From Rhizobium tibeticum (lineage in GTDB: Bacteria > Pseudomonadota > Alphaproteobacteria > Rhizobiales > Rhizobiaceae): 64,000 nucleotides of DNA. The notes below the pieces were generated by a model. That model saw only the letters and a program-made list of their open reading frames with translations. It did no database searches and had not been told where the DNA came from. The position numbers were made by a program, and so were the translations under genes. Of this stretch, positions 44,315 through 53,140 are shown in pieces. The stretch is from NCBI RefSeq assembly GCF_900110205.1, contig NZ_FOCV01000028.1, positions 1 to 64,000 on the forward strand. The letters run 5' to 3'. Position 1 is the first letter of the stretch; each line of letters begins with the position of its first letter.

Positions 44315-44599
44315 TCATTTTTTCGGGTTCAGACGCTCATGCATCTCTTTGCTGGCACGAAAGAACGGCGCCCACTTTTCCTCAACGAAGACTGCTGCTC
44401 CATTGCTCGGATTTCGACCGGAACGCGACTGTCTGTGTCTGACCGAAAATACTCCAAAACCCCGCAGTTCGACGCGATCGCCCTCTGCTAAAGCATTGGC
44501 GATATCATCGAGAATAGCTCCCACGATCTTCTCGACGTCCTGCTGATAGAGGTGCGGGTTTCGAAGCGTGACGATATGAATAAGTTCTGATCTGATCAT
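44315..44599 (-). CDS. IHF-like (integration host factor beta type) DNA-bending protein
   Basis: A 94-aa HU/IHF-family protein: MIRSELIHIVTLRNPHLYQQ, VEKIVGAILDDIANALAEGD, RVELRGFGVFSVRHRQSRSG and RNPSNGAAVFVEEKWAPFFR. The RGFGVFS and GRNP motifs and the C-terminal FRASKEMHERLN resemble IHF-beta more than HU. It would bend DNA at promoters, or at recombination and transfer sites such as oriT. It is a second architectural protein besides the HU-like gene at 29138. Confidence 0.85.
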   Translation of the reverse strand: MIRSELIHIVTLRNPHLYQQDVEKIVGAILDDIANALAEGDRVELRGFGVFSVRHRQSRSGRNPSNGAAVFVEEKWAPFFRASKEMHERLNPKK

Positions 44600-44735
44600 C
44601 GGGTCCTCTTACCGAATTCTAGGTCATTGGGAAGACCCGCGGCGAACAGGCGGTCTTGTGATCCTATCGGCGCTTGCATCATGAACATAGGTCGATAACG
44701 TGCCCCGCTCGGCAACCACACAAAGGAGCGCCTCA

Positions 44736-45173
44736 TTGGAGATCCCTTCCAAGAAACCAAATCCCATCGATGTCGAAGTTGGTAGACGCATCCGCATGCG
44801 TCGAGGGCTGCTCGGCCTTAGTCAGACGACACTGGCCGACTCCTTGGGCATTACGTTTCAGCAGGTGCAGAAATACGAGAAAGGCACCAACCGGGTCGGA
44901 GCAAGCCGTCTCCAGGCGATTGCAGAGTTCCTCCAGACGTCGGTTTCGTTTTTCTTTGAGGGTCAAGAGACGATCGGCACCGATACAGAGAATATGCATG
45001 GCCGAGAAATCACCGATTTCATTTCCACTGCAGAAGGTCTTTCTCTCAACAGATCTTTCGTGCGCATTCAAGATCCGGATGTCAGGCGAAAGATCGTGGG
45101 TCTGGTCAAAGTCCTAGGGAGCACCGCAGCCGATCAGGACGCCTTTGAGGGTCCAGCGACTGCACCAACATAA
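44736..45173 (+). CDS. Xre-family transcriptional regulator
   Basis: About 145 aa. HTH of the lambda-repressor type: IDVEVGRRIRMRRGLLGLSQ, TTLADSLGITFQQVQKYEKG, TNRVGASRLQAIAEFLQTSV. This matches the large family of rhizobial Xre regulators with the signature 'TFQQVQKYEKG.NR.GASRL'. AAGGAG sits eight bases before a TTG at 44736; a GTG at 44700 is an alternative start. The C-terminal half is variable. Target unknown. Confidence 0.75.
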   Translation: MEIPSKKPNPIDVEVGRRIRMRRGLLGLSQTTLADSLGITFQQVQKYEKGTNRVGASRLQAIAEFLQTSVSFFFEGQETIGTDTENMHGREITDFISTAEGLSLNRSFVRIQDPDVRRKIVGLVKVLGSTAADQDAFEGPATAPT

Positions 45174-45180
45174 GTCGAAC

Positions 45181-47040
45181 TCATCTGAAATCCCGCGTCT
45201 TGACCTTGATATGATCAATGTGGCCATAGGGATCAACGATATCGCGGACTTTCGGAAGCCCACGCGGATCGAGCGTCGGCGAACCATGGTGAAACTCGTC
45301 ACCGCGCCCGTGCGGCAGCGGAAAGGCCCCTTCCCGCGATCCGACGCTGGCGAGCTCGCCGGAAAGGTCGGTCAGCCGGTGGGCAACGAGATGCACCACC
45401 TCGCCTTCGCGCTGGATCTTGCCATAGACGCCGATCATCCCGGCGCCAAGCACGACACGCCGGTATTTCTCGAAGATCTTCACCCAGACGACGAGATTGG
45501 CATGGCCGGTTTCGTCCTCGATGGTGATGAACATGACGCCCTTAGCCGAGCCTGGCCGCTGACGGACCAGAACGAGACCGGCGGCCTCCAGCCATTTGCC
45601 ATCGCGGGCGTTCATGGCATCCTCGCAGGTGACGATGCGCCTCTTTTTGAGATCGTCGCGCAGAAAGCTCAGCGGATGAGCGCGCAAGGTCAGGCCAACA
45701 TGGCTATAGTCCTCGACGACTTCACCACCTGATGTCATTGGCTTCAGCGCGACCACGGGCTCGAGCGCCTCGGGAATGACAGTCTGCTCGCGGGCGGCGG
45801 CAGCGGCAAACAGGGGTAACGGTTCGTCGCGCAGGCCTTCGATCGCCCAGAGGGCTTCGCGTCGTGCCATTTTCAATGATGGCTGGAAGGCATCCGCTTC
45901 CGCTAATTGGACCAGCGATGCCGACGGCACGCTGGCCCGGCGCCAGAGATCGTCGATCGACTGGAATGGCTGATCTTCGCGAGCCGCGACAATCGCCGCC
46001 CCATGCTTGTTGGCCAACCCCTTGACCATCCGAAACCCCAGGCGCACGGCAAAACGGCCGTCATCGGTCGGCTCCAGCGTACAGTCCCAGCGCGAGGCGT
46101 TGATGCAGACGGGGCGGATCTCGACGCCATGCTGCCGGGCATCCCGGACGATCTGGGCGGGCGCGTAAAAACCCATCGGCTGAGCATTGAGCAGCGCTGC
46201 GCAGAACACGTCGGGATGCCAGCATTTCAGCCAGGAGGAGGCATAGGCGATGAGCGCAAAGGAGGCAGCGTGACTTTCCGGGAAACCGTAACTTCCGAAG
46301 CCCTCCAACTGGCTGAAGGTCTTTTCGGCGAAATCGCGTTCGTAACCATTGGCGATCATGCCATTGATCAGCTTCTCTCCGAATTTTGAGACACCGCCGG
46401 TGTGCTTAAAGGTCGCCATGGCTCGACGGAGCTGATCGGCTTCGCCGGCGGTAAAACCGGCACATTCGATCGCAACACGCATCGCCTGTTCCTGAAACAA
46501 GGGCACGCCAAGGGTCTTTCCCAGAACCTTCTCCAATTCCGGCTTCGGATAGTGCACCTTTTCCTTGCCTTCGCGGCGTCTCAGATAAGGATGGACCATG
46601 TCACCCTGGATCGGACCGGGGCGAACAATCGCCACCTCGATGACCAGATCGTAGAAGGTCCTCGGCTTGATCCGCGGCAACATAGACATCTGTGCCCGGC
46701 TCTCGATCTGGAACGTCCCGAGCGTATCGGCACGCCTGATCATCGCATAGGTGCGCGGATCCTCGGGCGGAATGGTTGCGAGGTCCTTCTTGATCCCTTT
46801 GTGCTCTTCGAGAAGATCGAAGCCGCGCTTCATGCAGGAGAGCATGCCCAGACCCAAGACGTCCATCTTCATGAATTTGAGGATGTCGATATCGTCTTTG
46901 TCCCATTCGATGATCTGTCGATCTTCCATTGCGGCCGGTTCAATCGGCACCAGTTCGTCCAACCTGTCCTGGGTGAGCACAAACCCGCCGGGATGCTGCG
47001 AATGATGTCGCGGCGTACCGATCAGCTGCTGGGCCACGCC
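45181..47040 (-). pseudogene. 5'-truncated imuC/dnaE2 error-prone DNA polymerase gene
   Basis: The frame encodes the C-terminal ~618 residues of a DnaE2/ImuC alpha-type polymerase of normally ~1080 aa: RHHSQHPGGFVLTQDRLDEL, ADTLGTFQIESRAQMSMLPR, VAIVRPGPIQGDMVHPYLRR, QEQAMRVAIECAGFTAGEAD, YGFPESHAASFALIAYASSW. The PHP domain and the first catalytic Asp residues are missing. The break at about 47038-47040 coincides exactly with the start of a 43-bp repeat also present at 48861. imuA and imuB are absent upstream. Almost certainly non-functional; the remaining frame is open throughout. Confidence 0.85.
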
Positions 47041-47080
47041 CGACGAAGATGAGCACTACGTCTACGCTATAGCCCTCTAA
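47038..47080. repeat. 43-bp direct repeat, copy 1, at the imuC break
   Basis: Starts GCCCGACGAAGATGAGCA and ends CCCTCTAA. It matches 48861-48903 at 35 of 43 positions by eye and in the same orientation. The imuC homology stops exactly at its left end. Confidence 0.6.
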
Positions 47081-47139
47081 TGCCGCACGGCGCGGCTACC
47101 AGCGCTTGCCCGTTCCCCGAGCGACCGGGTCTGGTGTTT

Positions 47140-47199
47140 AGTCGACTGACCGCTGTTCGGCGATCAGGCGGAGCGGCCTCGCCGCCTGATCAGTCGACT
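47140..47199. terminator. Compound inverted repeat at the quinone-reductase 3' end
   Basis: GATCAGGCGG (47162-47171) pairs with CCGCCTGATC (47182-47191), and outside it AGTCGACTGA (47140-47149) pairs with TCAGTCGACT (47190-47199) with a bulge between. It covers the last codons of the quinone reductase and likely ends its transcription. There is no T-run. Confidence 0.5.
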
Positions 47200-48179
47200 A
47201 CCCGAACAAGCACTTTCCCGGTCACAGCCCCCTGTTCGAGAGCGATATGCGCGTCTGCCGTGCGGTGCAGCGGTACGATCAGACCGATCGCGGGCTTGTA
47301 GGCTTCTGCTTCGAGGCTTGCGGTGAGGTCGACGATAGCGGCCTGCTTGGCCGACAAGGGCACCGTGTAGATATAGACGAACCGGAAGACGGCACCGGCG
47401 ATCATCGCGCGCAGCAGCGGGATCGACCTTTCATCCGTCGCGTCACGCATTGCATAGGAACTGATGACCCCGCCGTTCGCCAGGCAGGCGAGATCGAGGT
47501 CGAGGTTCGCGACGAGATTGACGTCGACGATGCGATCGACGCCTTTGCCTGCAGTCGCTTCCCGTATCCTGGCCGCGACGTCGTCGCCGCGCAGGTTGAG
47601 GACCAAATCGGCTCCGGCTCCGCGTGCGATTGCCTCATGCTGCGGTTCGAGGACCGTCGTCGCAACCAGCGCTCCCGCCCATTTGGCAAGATGGATCGCG
47701 GCCGATCCGACCACCCCGGCGCCGCCATGAACCAGAACCCACCGACCCTTGAGGTCTCCGTCGGCAAAGAGGCAGCGATGGGCGGTCAACCCCGGGATGC
47801 CAAGGGATGCGCCGATCTCATAAGACGTGTTGGCGGGCAGCTGCACCGCATTCGCGCAGGGCACGACGACGTAATCGGCCGCGGTTCCCGCGGCGCGACC
47901 GGACTGCGCCTCGAAGATCCACACACGCTCGCCGATCCTCGTTGCCGGGACACCCCTGCCCACAGCTTCGATCACCCCAGCGCCGTCCTGGTGGGGAATG
48001 ACGCGCTCATAGGGCATAGCGGACGAAAAGCCGGTCCGCGCCTTCACGTCGGTCGGATTGATGCCCGACATGTGTACGCGAACGAGAACTTCTCCCGCCT
48101 GAGGCGCGGGCGTTGGGAGATCGCCGAGGATCAGGACATCGTCCGCCGCACCCTGGCGGTCATAATGAATGGCACGCAT
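47190..48179 (-). CDS. NADPH:quinone reductase-like medium-chain oxidoreductase
   Basis: A 329-aa MDR/zeta-crystallin-type enzyme: MRAIHYDRQGAADDVLILGD, VRVHMSGINPTDVKARTGF, IPHQDGAGVIEAVGRGVP and the nucleotide-binding VLVHGGAGVVGSAAIHLAKW. The structural zinc Cys residues of alcohol dehydrogenases are absent, which fits quinone oxidoreductases. The ATG at 48179 (AGGA six bases upstream) is preferred to upstream ones. It is divergent from an HxlR regulator, a common pairing for electrophile- or redox-sensing induction. Confidence 0.88.
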   Translation of the reverse strand: MRAIHYDRQGAADDVLILGDLPTPAPQAGEVLVRVHMSGINPTDVKARTGFSSAMPYERVIPHQDGAGVIEAVGRGVPATRIGERVWIFEAQSGRAAGTAADYVVVPCANAVQLPANTSYEIGASLGIPGLTAHRCLFADGDLKGRWVLVHGGAGVVGSAAIHLAKWAGALVATTVLEPQHEAIARGAGADLVLNLRGDDVAARIREATAGKGVDRIVDVNLVANLDLDLACLANGGVISSYAMRDATDERSIPLLRAMIAGAVFRFVYIYTVPLSAKQAAIVDLTASLEAEAYKPAIGLIVPLHRTADAHIALEQGAVTGKVLVRVVD

Positions 48180-48276
48180 GATCATTCCTGCTGTACGAGG
48201 ACGCCACAAAGCGGGCGTTACAGAGCAGTAAATCCGCACATGGATGTGTTTTCGCAAGAAGGCACCGATTTGATAT

Positions 48277-48307
48277 ATAGGGCTAAAAGGTATACTAATG
48301 GCCCTAT
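48277..48307. promoter_or_regulatory. Inverted repeat in the divergent quinone reductase-HxlR promoter
   Basis: ATAGGGC (48277-48283) and GCCCTAT (48301-48307) form an inverted repeat around a TATACT-containing centre and overlap the HxlR start codon. HxlR-type regulators bind inverted repeats containing TATACT-like sequences, so this may be the operator. Confidence 0.5.
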
Positions 48308-48632
48308 GACATCAGATTCAAAGCCGTTTCGCTGTGCCGTTGAGATCACCGTCGAAGTTGCCGGCGGCAAATGGAAGCCGCTGATCCTTCACTATCTGCT
48401 CGACGGCACAAAGCGGTTCGGTGAATTGCGGCGCCTGATCGGCGGGGTGACGCAACGTTCTCTCACGCTCCAACTCCGGCAGTTGGAGGAACATGGCGTG
48501 ATCCGCCGCGAAGTGTTCGCGGAGGTGCCTCCACGGGTCGAATACTCACTGACAGAGCGGGGCAGGACGCTTACGCCCGTCCTGGAGGCGATGAAACGAT
48601 GGGGCGAAATGTACGCGGAGCAACAGCTGTAG
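48306..48632 (+). CDS. HxlR-family transcriptional regulator
   Basis: A 108-aa winged-helix protein: FRCAVEITVEVAGGKWKPLI with the conserved Cys near the start, then GTKRFGELRRLIGGVTQRSL, TLQLRQLEEHGVIRREVFAE and VPPRVEYSLTERGRTLTPVL. Cys in the N-terminal segment is the redox or electrophile sensor in characterised members. An in-frame ATG at 48240 is an alternative start, but 48306 fits family alignments. It probably controls the divergent quinone reductase. Confidence 0.88.
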   Translation: MTSDSKPFRCAVEITVEVAGGKWKPLILHYLLDGTKRFGELRRLIGGVTQRSLTLQLRQLEEHGVIRREVFAEVPPRVEYSLTERGRTLTPVLEAMKRWGEMYAEQQL

Positions 48633-49095
48633 TCGATGCCCGATCGTGTCCACGGGAGTGGTGTAGCTCGCGGCCGATGGCCGTTTTCGGGCCAAGCTGT
48701 TGTGTCTGTTCGCGGCAACAAATGGACGCTTCGTGCCCTTAGGTAGACCTGCGTGTTATTGAAAATGCTGTTGGTCGCCATGCGGCAGTCGGCGGCGCTT
48801 GCGTAACCATCGCGCAGAGTATCGCGCCACCGCGTGCAATCGGCGGGGCTGGCTGGCCCAGCCCGACGCAGATGAGCATCACGTCTAAGCTAAAACATTC
48901 TAATTGGGCCGAGGAGCGATATGGATGGCGAACCATTTGGTGCAAAACGCGTGACCATCGCCGGCCGCGGCACGCTTCCGCTTCCGCATTCGGGCGCTGT
49001 CGGTAAGATTGAGGTTGTAGCTTCCGGTGAAGATGTAGTGTGGGCAGGACATATCCGCGTCGCTGCCTTCAGTAAGGTTGATCCAGAACCTTATC
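48633..49095. other. Stretch with no intact gene between HxlR and the VOC remnant
   Basis: It contains the second copy of the 43-bp repeat (48861-48903). A plus-strand frame from 48921 (MDGEPFGAKRVTIAGRGTLP, EVVASGEDVVWAGHIRVAAF) looks protein-like for about 60 codons but shifts into nonsense; it may be a remnant of an unidentified gene. No promoter is obvious. Confidence 0.4.
48861..48903. repeat. 43-bp direct repeat, copy 2
   Basis: Starts GCCCGACGCAGATGAGCA and ends ACATTCTAA; see the copy at 47038-47080. The two copies bracket the 1.8-kb quinone reductase-HxlR module. Confidence 0.6.
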
Positions 49096-49212
49096 GGCTG
49101 GCGGAGCGTCGAAGTCGAATTCGCGCCGAAGGATGGGCCGTTCGGCCGCTATTTCGCGTTCCGCGATCCGTTCGGCTACTCGATCACCGCCCATACTGTC
49201 GTGAAGTCCTGA
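49096..49212 (+). pseudogene. 3' fragment of a VOC (glyoxalase-like) gene
   Basis: The frame GWRSVEVEFAPKDGPFGRYF, AFRDPFGYSITAHTVVKS and a stop at 49210-49212 is the last beta-alpha module of a vicinal-oxygen-chelate (glyoxalase/bleomycin-resistance-like) protein; 'RDPFGYSI' corresponds to the classic 'DPDGN.iEl' motif. No upstream part is present, so the gene is 5'-truncated near 49090. It precedes the NmrA-like gene by 22 bp. Confidence 0.5.
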
Positions 49213-49234
49213 TTTGGCGGCCAAGGAAAACGAC

Positions 49235-49799
49235 ATGACGAACTTCAACCAGCCCCGACTCTTTGTCACCGGCTCGACCGGCGAGCTTGGCCGCCTCGTG
49301 ATCGCAGAACTTCTCAAGAGAGTTCCGGCGAGAAGCATCGTTGCGGGCGTCCGGTCGCTTGACCACGACATCGCGAAGCAGATCGCCGCGCATGGCGTCG
49401 AACTCCGCATCGCTGACTATTCGCGGCCCGACACCCTCCTGGCGGCTTTCGCCGGCATCGACAGGCTATTGTTGATCTCGTCGAGCATGGAGGGTGACCG
49501 CGTTTCCCAGCACCAAAATGTCATCGAGGCCGCGAAGGCCGCAGGCGTCGGTTTGTTCGCCTATACGAGCCTGCTTCATGCCGACACCTCGCCCCTTGGT
49601 CTTAGCGAAGACCATCTGCGGACAGAGGCTCTCCTGAAAGCGTCTGGCCTTCCGGTCGTGCTGCTGCGACATGGGTGGTACATGGAGAACCACATGGCAT
49701 CGGTGCTCCCGGCGCTTCATCACGGGGCGGTGATCGGCAGTGCGGGCGAAGGGCGGTTCGCGACCGCCACCCGTGCTGACTTCGCCGAATCCGCAGCCG
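49235..49799 (+). pseudogene. NmrA/QOR2-like NAD(P)-binding protein, 3'-truncated
   Basis: An atypical SDR of the QOR2/NmrA type: FVTGSTGELGRLVIAELLKR (glycine-rich nucleotide loop), IDRLLLISSSMEGDRVSQHQ, GLFAYTSLLHADTSPLGLSE, LLRHGWYMENHMASVLPALH. Relatives are about 280-290 aa; here, after RFATATRADFAESAAV, the match stops at about 49798, and the rest of the frame (SSAVGLVALVL) is the antisense of a different gene. The deletion fused it tail-to-tail to the SDR fragment on the other strand. Confidence 0.7.
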
Positions 49800-49953
49800 T
49801 GTCGTCGGCGGTCGGCTTGGTGGCGCTTGTGTTGTAATGGACAGCGATTGCCTTGGCGCCCTGCGCGGCGAGATCGCGCGCGATAAGCCCGCCGAGGTTC
49901 TTCGCGCCACCGGCAATCAGAACGGTTTTTCCCTTGATGCTGTGATCGGTCAT
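49799..49953 (-). pseudogene. 5' fragment of a classical SDR gene
   Basis: From the ATG complementary to 49951-49953: MTDHSIKGKTVLIAGGAKNL, GGLIARDLAAQGAKAIAVHY and NTSATKPTADDT. This is the first ~50 residues of a short-chain dehydrogenase with the GGAKNLGG cofactor loop; the catalytic Ser-Tyr-Lys part is lost at 49799. It is divergent from the LysR regulator, the usual SDR-LysR arrangement. Confidence 0.7.
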
Positions 49954-50091
49954 TGGCGTTGGCCTCCTTCGGTTGCCGGCGGCCACCCGAACGGCCGCTT
50001 CCTGCATCGCACCATATCGTCTATAATTTTGTCATAAAGCCGCTCATTCTGACATCACCTGTCAGAAACGACGACCAATCAAACAGAGCCA

Positions 50092-50997
50092 GTGCCCTTG
50101 GACCGTATCGATCTCTTCCGCACCTTCACCCGCGTCGTCGAATGCGCAAGCTTCACCCGCGCAGCCGACACACTCGGCATGCCTCGCTCATCGGTATCGG
50201 CTGCGGTGATCGAGCTCGAAGCGCGGGTCGGCGCCCGCCTACTTCACCGCACCACACGAAAGGTCTCCCCGACCCAGGACGGCGCCGCCTTCTATGAGCG
50301 CTGTCTGCGGCTGATCGCCGATGTCGAGGAGACCGAGGGGTTGTTTCGGCAGACATCGGTCGGGCCGAGCGGTAGCCTCAGGATCGACGTGCCGGGCCGG
50401 ATCGGGCGTCTCATCATCGCGCCGGCCTTGCCGGAATTCCTCGCCCGTCATCCTCAGCTCGACATTGAGCTGCGCGTCACCGATCGGGCCGTCAACCTCG
50501 TCGAGGAGAGCGTCGATTGCGTGCTGCGGGTCGGACCGCTCAGCGATTCCGGTCTCATAGCCCGCAAGATCGGCGACCTCCCGCTGATCAATGTCGCCAG
50601 CCCGGGCTATCTCGACCAATACGGCACACCAGGCGCGCCGGACGATCTCGGCGCGCATCTCGCCGTCAACTATGCCTCGCCGTCGACCGGCCGCGTTGAG
50701 GATTGGGAGTGGGTTGACGATGGCGAGGTGCGGATGATGCCGGTTCGTGGCCGCGTCAGCGTCAACAGCGCCGAAGCCTATATTGCCTGCTGCCTAGCCG
50801 GCCTCGGCCTCATCCAGATCCCGGCCTACGACGTTACGCGCCACCTAGATGCGGGGGAACTCGTCGAGGTGATGCCCGAACATCGCGCCGCGCCGATGCC
50901 GATGACGCTGCTCTATCCTCATCGTCAGCATCTTTCTCGCAGGCTCCAGGTTTTTGCGGATTGGCTTGAGCAACTCCTGAAACGGGAGATTCTGTAG
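50092..50997 (+). CDS. LysR-family transcriptional regulator
   Basis: A 301-aa LysR protein. HTH at the N-terminus (MPLDRIDLFRTFTRVVECAS, FTRAADTLGMPRSSVSAAVI, ARLLHRTTRKVSPTQDGAAF) and an effector-binding domain (GSLRIDVPGRIGRLIIAPAL, VDCVLRVGPLSDSGLIARKI). The GTG at 50092 is the likely start. It faces the truncated SDR gene, which would have been its target. The regulator is intact though the target is lost. Confidence 0.9.
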   Translation: MPLDRIDLFRTFTRVVECASFTRAADTLGMPRSSVSAAVIELEARVGARLLHRTTRKVSPTQDGAAFYERCLRLIADVEETEGLFRQTSVGPSGSLRIDVPGRIGRLIIAPALPEFLARHPQLDIELRVTDRAVNLVEESVDCVLRVGPLSDSGLIARKIGDLPLINVASPGYLDQYGTPGAPDDLGAHLAVNYASPSTGRVEDWEWVDDGEVRMMPVRGRVSVNSAEAYIACCLAGLGLIQIPAYDVTRHLDAGELVEVMPEHRAAPMPMTLLYPHRQHLSRRLQVFADWLEQLLKREIL

Positions 50998-51068
50998 GGA
51001 AGTGTCGGGCTGACGAGGGCACCTCGTAACTTCCTTCGGGGGAGCCAACGTCGATCGAGACGGCGAGA

Positions 51069-51410
51069 TCAGAACAGGCGCCCGCCATTCGGCACAGATC
51101 TCTCCGGGGTAACCAACACCACGTTGCCCGCTTCGTCTGGAAATCCAAGTGTAAGCACTTCGGACAGGAACGGCCCGATCCGCCTCGGCCCCAGATTTAC
51201 CACGCACGCCACCTGGCGACCGATCAGGGCATCGCGCGCATACAACTCGGTGACCTGCGCACTCGATCGTTTCGTCCCCAGCTCGGGGCCGAGATCGATC
51301 GTGAGTTTCCAGGCCGGCTTGCGCGCTTGGGGGAATTCGGCGACGTCGATGATCGTGCCAGCCCGGATGTCGACGGCGGTGAAGTCGTTGAACGTGATCG
51401 TGTCGGCCAT
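51069..51410 (-). CDS. CsaA-like tRNA-binding-domain protein
   Basis: A 113-aa protein: MADTITFNDFTAVDIRAGTI, ARKPAWKLTIDLGPELGTKR, SSAQVTELYARDALIGRQVA, VNLGPRRIGPFLSEVLTLGF. This is the OB-fold tRNA-binding domain of the CsaA/YgjH type (K.A.KL.IDFG...G...SSAQI). CsaA has been described as a secretion-related chaperone in Bacillus; the role in rhizobia is unclear. Start at the ATG complementary to 51408-51410. Confidence 0.88.
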   Translation of the reverse strand: MADTITFNDFTAVDIRAGTIIDVAEFPQARKPAWKLTIDLGPELGTKRSSAQVTELYARDALIGRQVACVVNLGPRRIGPFLSEVLTLGFPDEAGNVVLVTPERSVPNGGRLF

Positions 51411-51486
51411 AATGGATACTCCGTAAGTCGCTATTTGGTCAGGTGGCGTGCACGGCGGGCGCATGCCTGCGATGTGCCGCGATGCA

Positions 51487-52008
51487 CGACAGGACACTCA
51501 CCTCCACCAGCGTCGTCGAAGCCGCCCGCGAGATGCGCGACCGGCTGGAGGAACTCGGGCTCGTCAGCTTCTGCAAGACGACCGGCGGCAAAGGGCTGCA
51601 TGTGGTCACGCCGCTTGCGGTGGCGAAGGGTAAGAAACTGGCTTGGCCGGAGGCAAAAGGCTTTGCCCATGATGTCTGCCTACAGATGGCGCGCGCGAAT
51701 CCGGAGCGCTATCTGATCAAGATGGCGAAGAACCAGCGCAATGGCCGCATCTTCCTCGATTATCTGCGCAATGACCGAATGGCGACGGCGGTGGCGCCGC
51801 TGTCGCCGCGCGCCCGTCCCGGCGCCACGGTGTCGATGCCGCTGACCTGGAGCCAGGTGAGACGGATCTCGATCCCAAGCGGTTTACGATCCGAACCGTG
51901 CCGGCGCTTCTGGAAAAGACAAGCGCCTGGCAGGACTATTGCGACGGGCAGCGACCGCTCGAACAGGCGATCAAGCGGCTTGCCAAGGCAATGAAGCAGG
52001 CCGCCTGA
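51487..52008 (+). pseudogene. 3' fragment of a ligD polymerase-domain gene, frameshifted
   Basis: The frame TSTSVVEAAREMRDRLEELG, LVSFCKTTGGKGLHVVTPLA, DVCLQMARANPERYLIKMAK, NGRIFLDYLRNDRMATAVAP is the C-terminal half of the LigD primase-polymerase (POL) domain; TTGGKGLHV and GRIF.DYLRN are its hallmark motifs. After SMPLTWSQV, at about 51860, one base is off, and the tail DLDPKRFTIRTVPALLEKTS continues in the next frame to the stop at 52006-52008. The first half with the catalytic Asp pair is missing. It probably derives from a second NHEJ operon. Confidence 0.8.
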
Positions 52009-52020
52009 ACGCACGATCCG

Positions 52021-52281
52021 TCAGATACCATAGCGCCGATCGAGTTCTTTCAGGGCAGACTGCACTTCATCGATAGAAACTGGCTCTGGTGTTCCCGGCA
52101 CCTGACGGAGGGCCGGTTTTGAATCGACAGCGTAAAAGTCCGACGCCCAGGCCGCGAGGATCGCCCGCTTGTCGTCGATGGAAAGAGCAGGAGCGCTCAC
52201 AACATCGATTGGTCGCCGAAGCTGCATGCCCTGAACCAGCATCACATTGTCGACCGCCTGCTGCAGCATGATGTCCATCAT
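52021..52281 (-). CDS. Hypothetical protein, 86 aa
   Basis: MMDIMLQQAVDNVMLVQGMQ, LRRPIDVVSAPALSIDDKRA, ILAAWASDFYAVDSKPALRQ, VSIDEVQSALKELDRRYGI. The composition is that of a real protein; 'S.DDKRA.LAAWASD..AV...PALR' recurs in small rhizobial proteins. Function unknown. It lies 9 bp downstream of the DUF982 gene and is likely co-transcribed with it and hsp20. Confidence 0.65.
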   Translation of the reverse strand: MMDIMLQQAVDNVMLVQGMQLRRPIDVVSAPALSIDDKRAILAAWASDFYAVDSKPALRQVPGTPEPVSIDEVQSALKELDRRYGI

Positions 52282-52290
52282 CGGTCTACC

Positions 52291-52590
52291 TCAACGAACG
52301 TGCGGATCCCTGTCGCTTCGCAGGCGAGACGCGGCGATGGTGTTGGTGTCCGGTGCAAGCAGATCATGTTTGTCGGCGAAGGCGGCAAACAGTCCCCGCG
52401 CGGTCTCTGCTTCGATCTCACCGCGCAACGCCGCACTGCATGCCTTGAGCGCGACCGTGTGTGCGGTGTCTCGCATTGAAGCCGGCCATTCGACGAGATG
52501 TCGGTAAGCGTCCATCACGCTGCAAACCTCTGCCGGAAAGCCGAGGCCGACAAGAATGGAAACAGGCTGTCTGAACATATCGGGTTTCAT
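52291..52590 (-). CDS. DUF982-family protein
   Basis: A 99-aa protein, MKPDMFRQPVSILVGLGFPA, VCSVMDAYRHLVEWPASMRD, AHTVALKACSAALRGEIEAE, TARGLFAAFADKHDLL. DUF982 proteins are short and found in many paralogues in rhizobia; 'F..PV.i..g.G.p..V.s...A...L..WP' is their signature. Function unknown. ATG complementary to 52588-52590, preceded by GGAGAGAGCG. Confidence 0.82.
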   Translation of the reverse strand: MKPDMFRQPVSILVGLGFPAEVCSVMDAYRHLVEWPASMRDTAHTVALKACSAALRGEIEAETARGLFAAFADKHDLLAPDTNTIAASRLRSDRDPHVR

Positions 52591-52666
52591 CGCTCTCTCC
52601 TTCCCAACCCGGATGTTGATGGGCGCCGTCGCCACGGCGCCCTTGTTGTTGAGCGGACAATGTAGA

Positions 52667-53140
52667 TTAGGCCGCCTTCTGCGCCTCGATCTGCACTCGA
52701 TCAACCGACGTCAAAGCGGGCTCGCTCTGGATCGAGATTTTGCGCGGCTTCAGTGCCTCGGGGATCTCGCGAACGAGATCGATCGACAGGAGACCGTTGC
52801 TCAGATCCGCCCCGTTCACCCTGACATGGTCGGCAAGCTCGAACCGGTGTTCGAACGGCCGGCCGGCAATGCCGCGATGCAGGTAGCCATCCGCGGCCAC
52901 TTCCTGCTTCTTGCCGGTCACGGTCAGAAGATTGGATTGGAACGTGATGTCGAGATCGTCCTGGGCAAAGCCTGCCACCGCAATCGAAATCCGATAGCTG
53001 TCATCATCGGTCTTGACGATGTCATAGGGCGGCCAGTCGCTGATCGAGCGGGCGCGCTGGGCGTTCTCGAGAAGATTGAAGACCCGGTCGAACCCGACGC
53101 TGGACCGGAAGAGAGGTGCGTAGTCGTAAGATGTTGCCAT
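52667..53140 (-). CDS. Hsp20 small heat-shock protein (IbpA-like)
   Basis: A 157-aa alpha-crystallin-type chaperone: MATSYDYAPLFRSSVGFDRV, FNLLENAQRARSISDWPPYD, SYRISIAVAGFAQDDLDITF, LLTVTGKKQEVAADGYLHRG, IAGRPFEHRFELADHVRVNG. The motif of the IbpA class (PPYDI.....Y.I..A.AGF...DL) is clear. The ATG at 53140 is preferred because AAGGAGG is eight bases upstream. It likely is the first gene of an operon with DUF982 and the 86-aa gene, and is under an RNA thermometer. Confidence 0.92.
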   Translation of the reverse strand: MATSYDYAPLFRSSVGFDRVFNLLENAQRARSISDWPPYDIVKTDDDSYRISIAVAGFAQDDLDITFQSNLLTVTGKKQEVAADGYLHRGIAGRPFEHRFELADHVRVNGADLSNGLLSIDLVREIPEALKPRKISIQSEPALTSVDRVQIEAQKAA

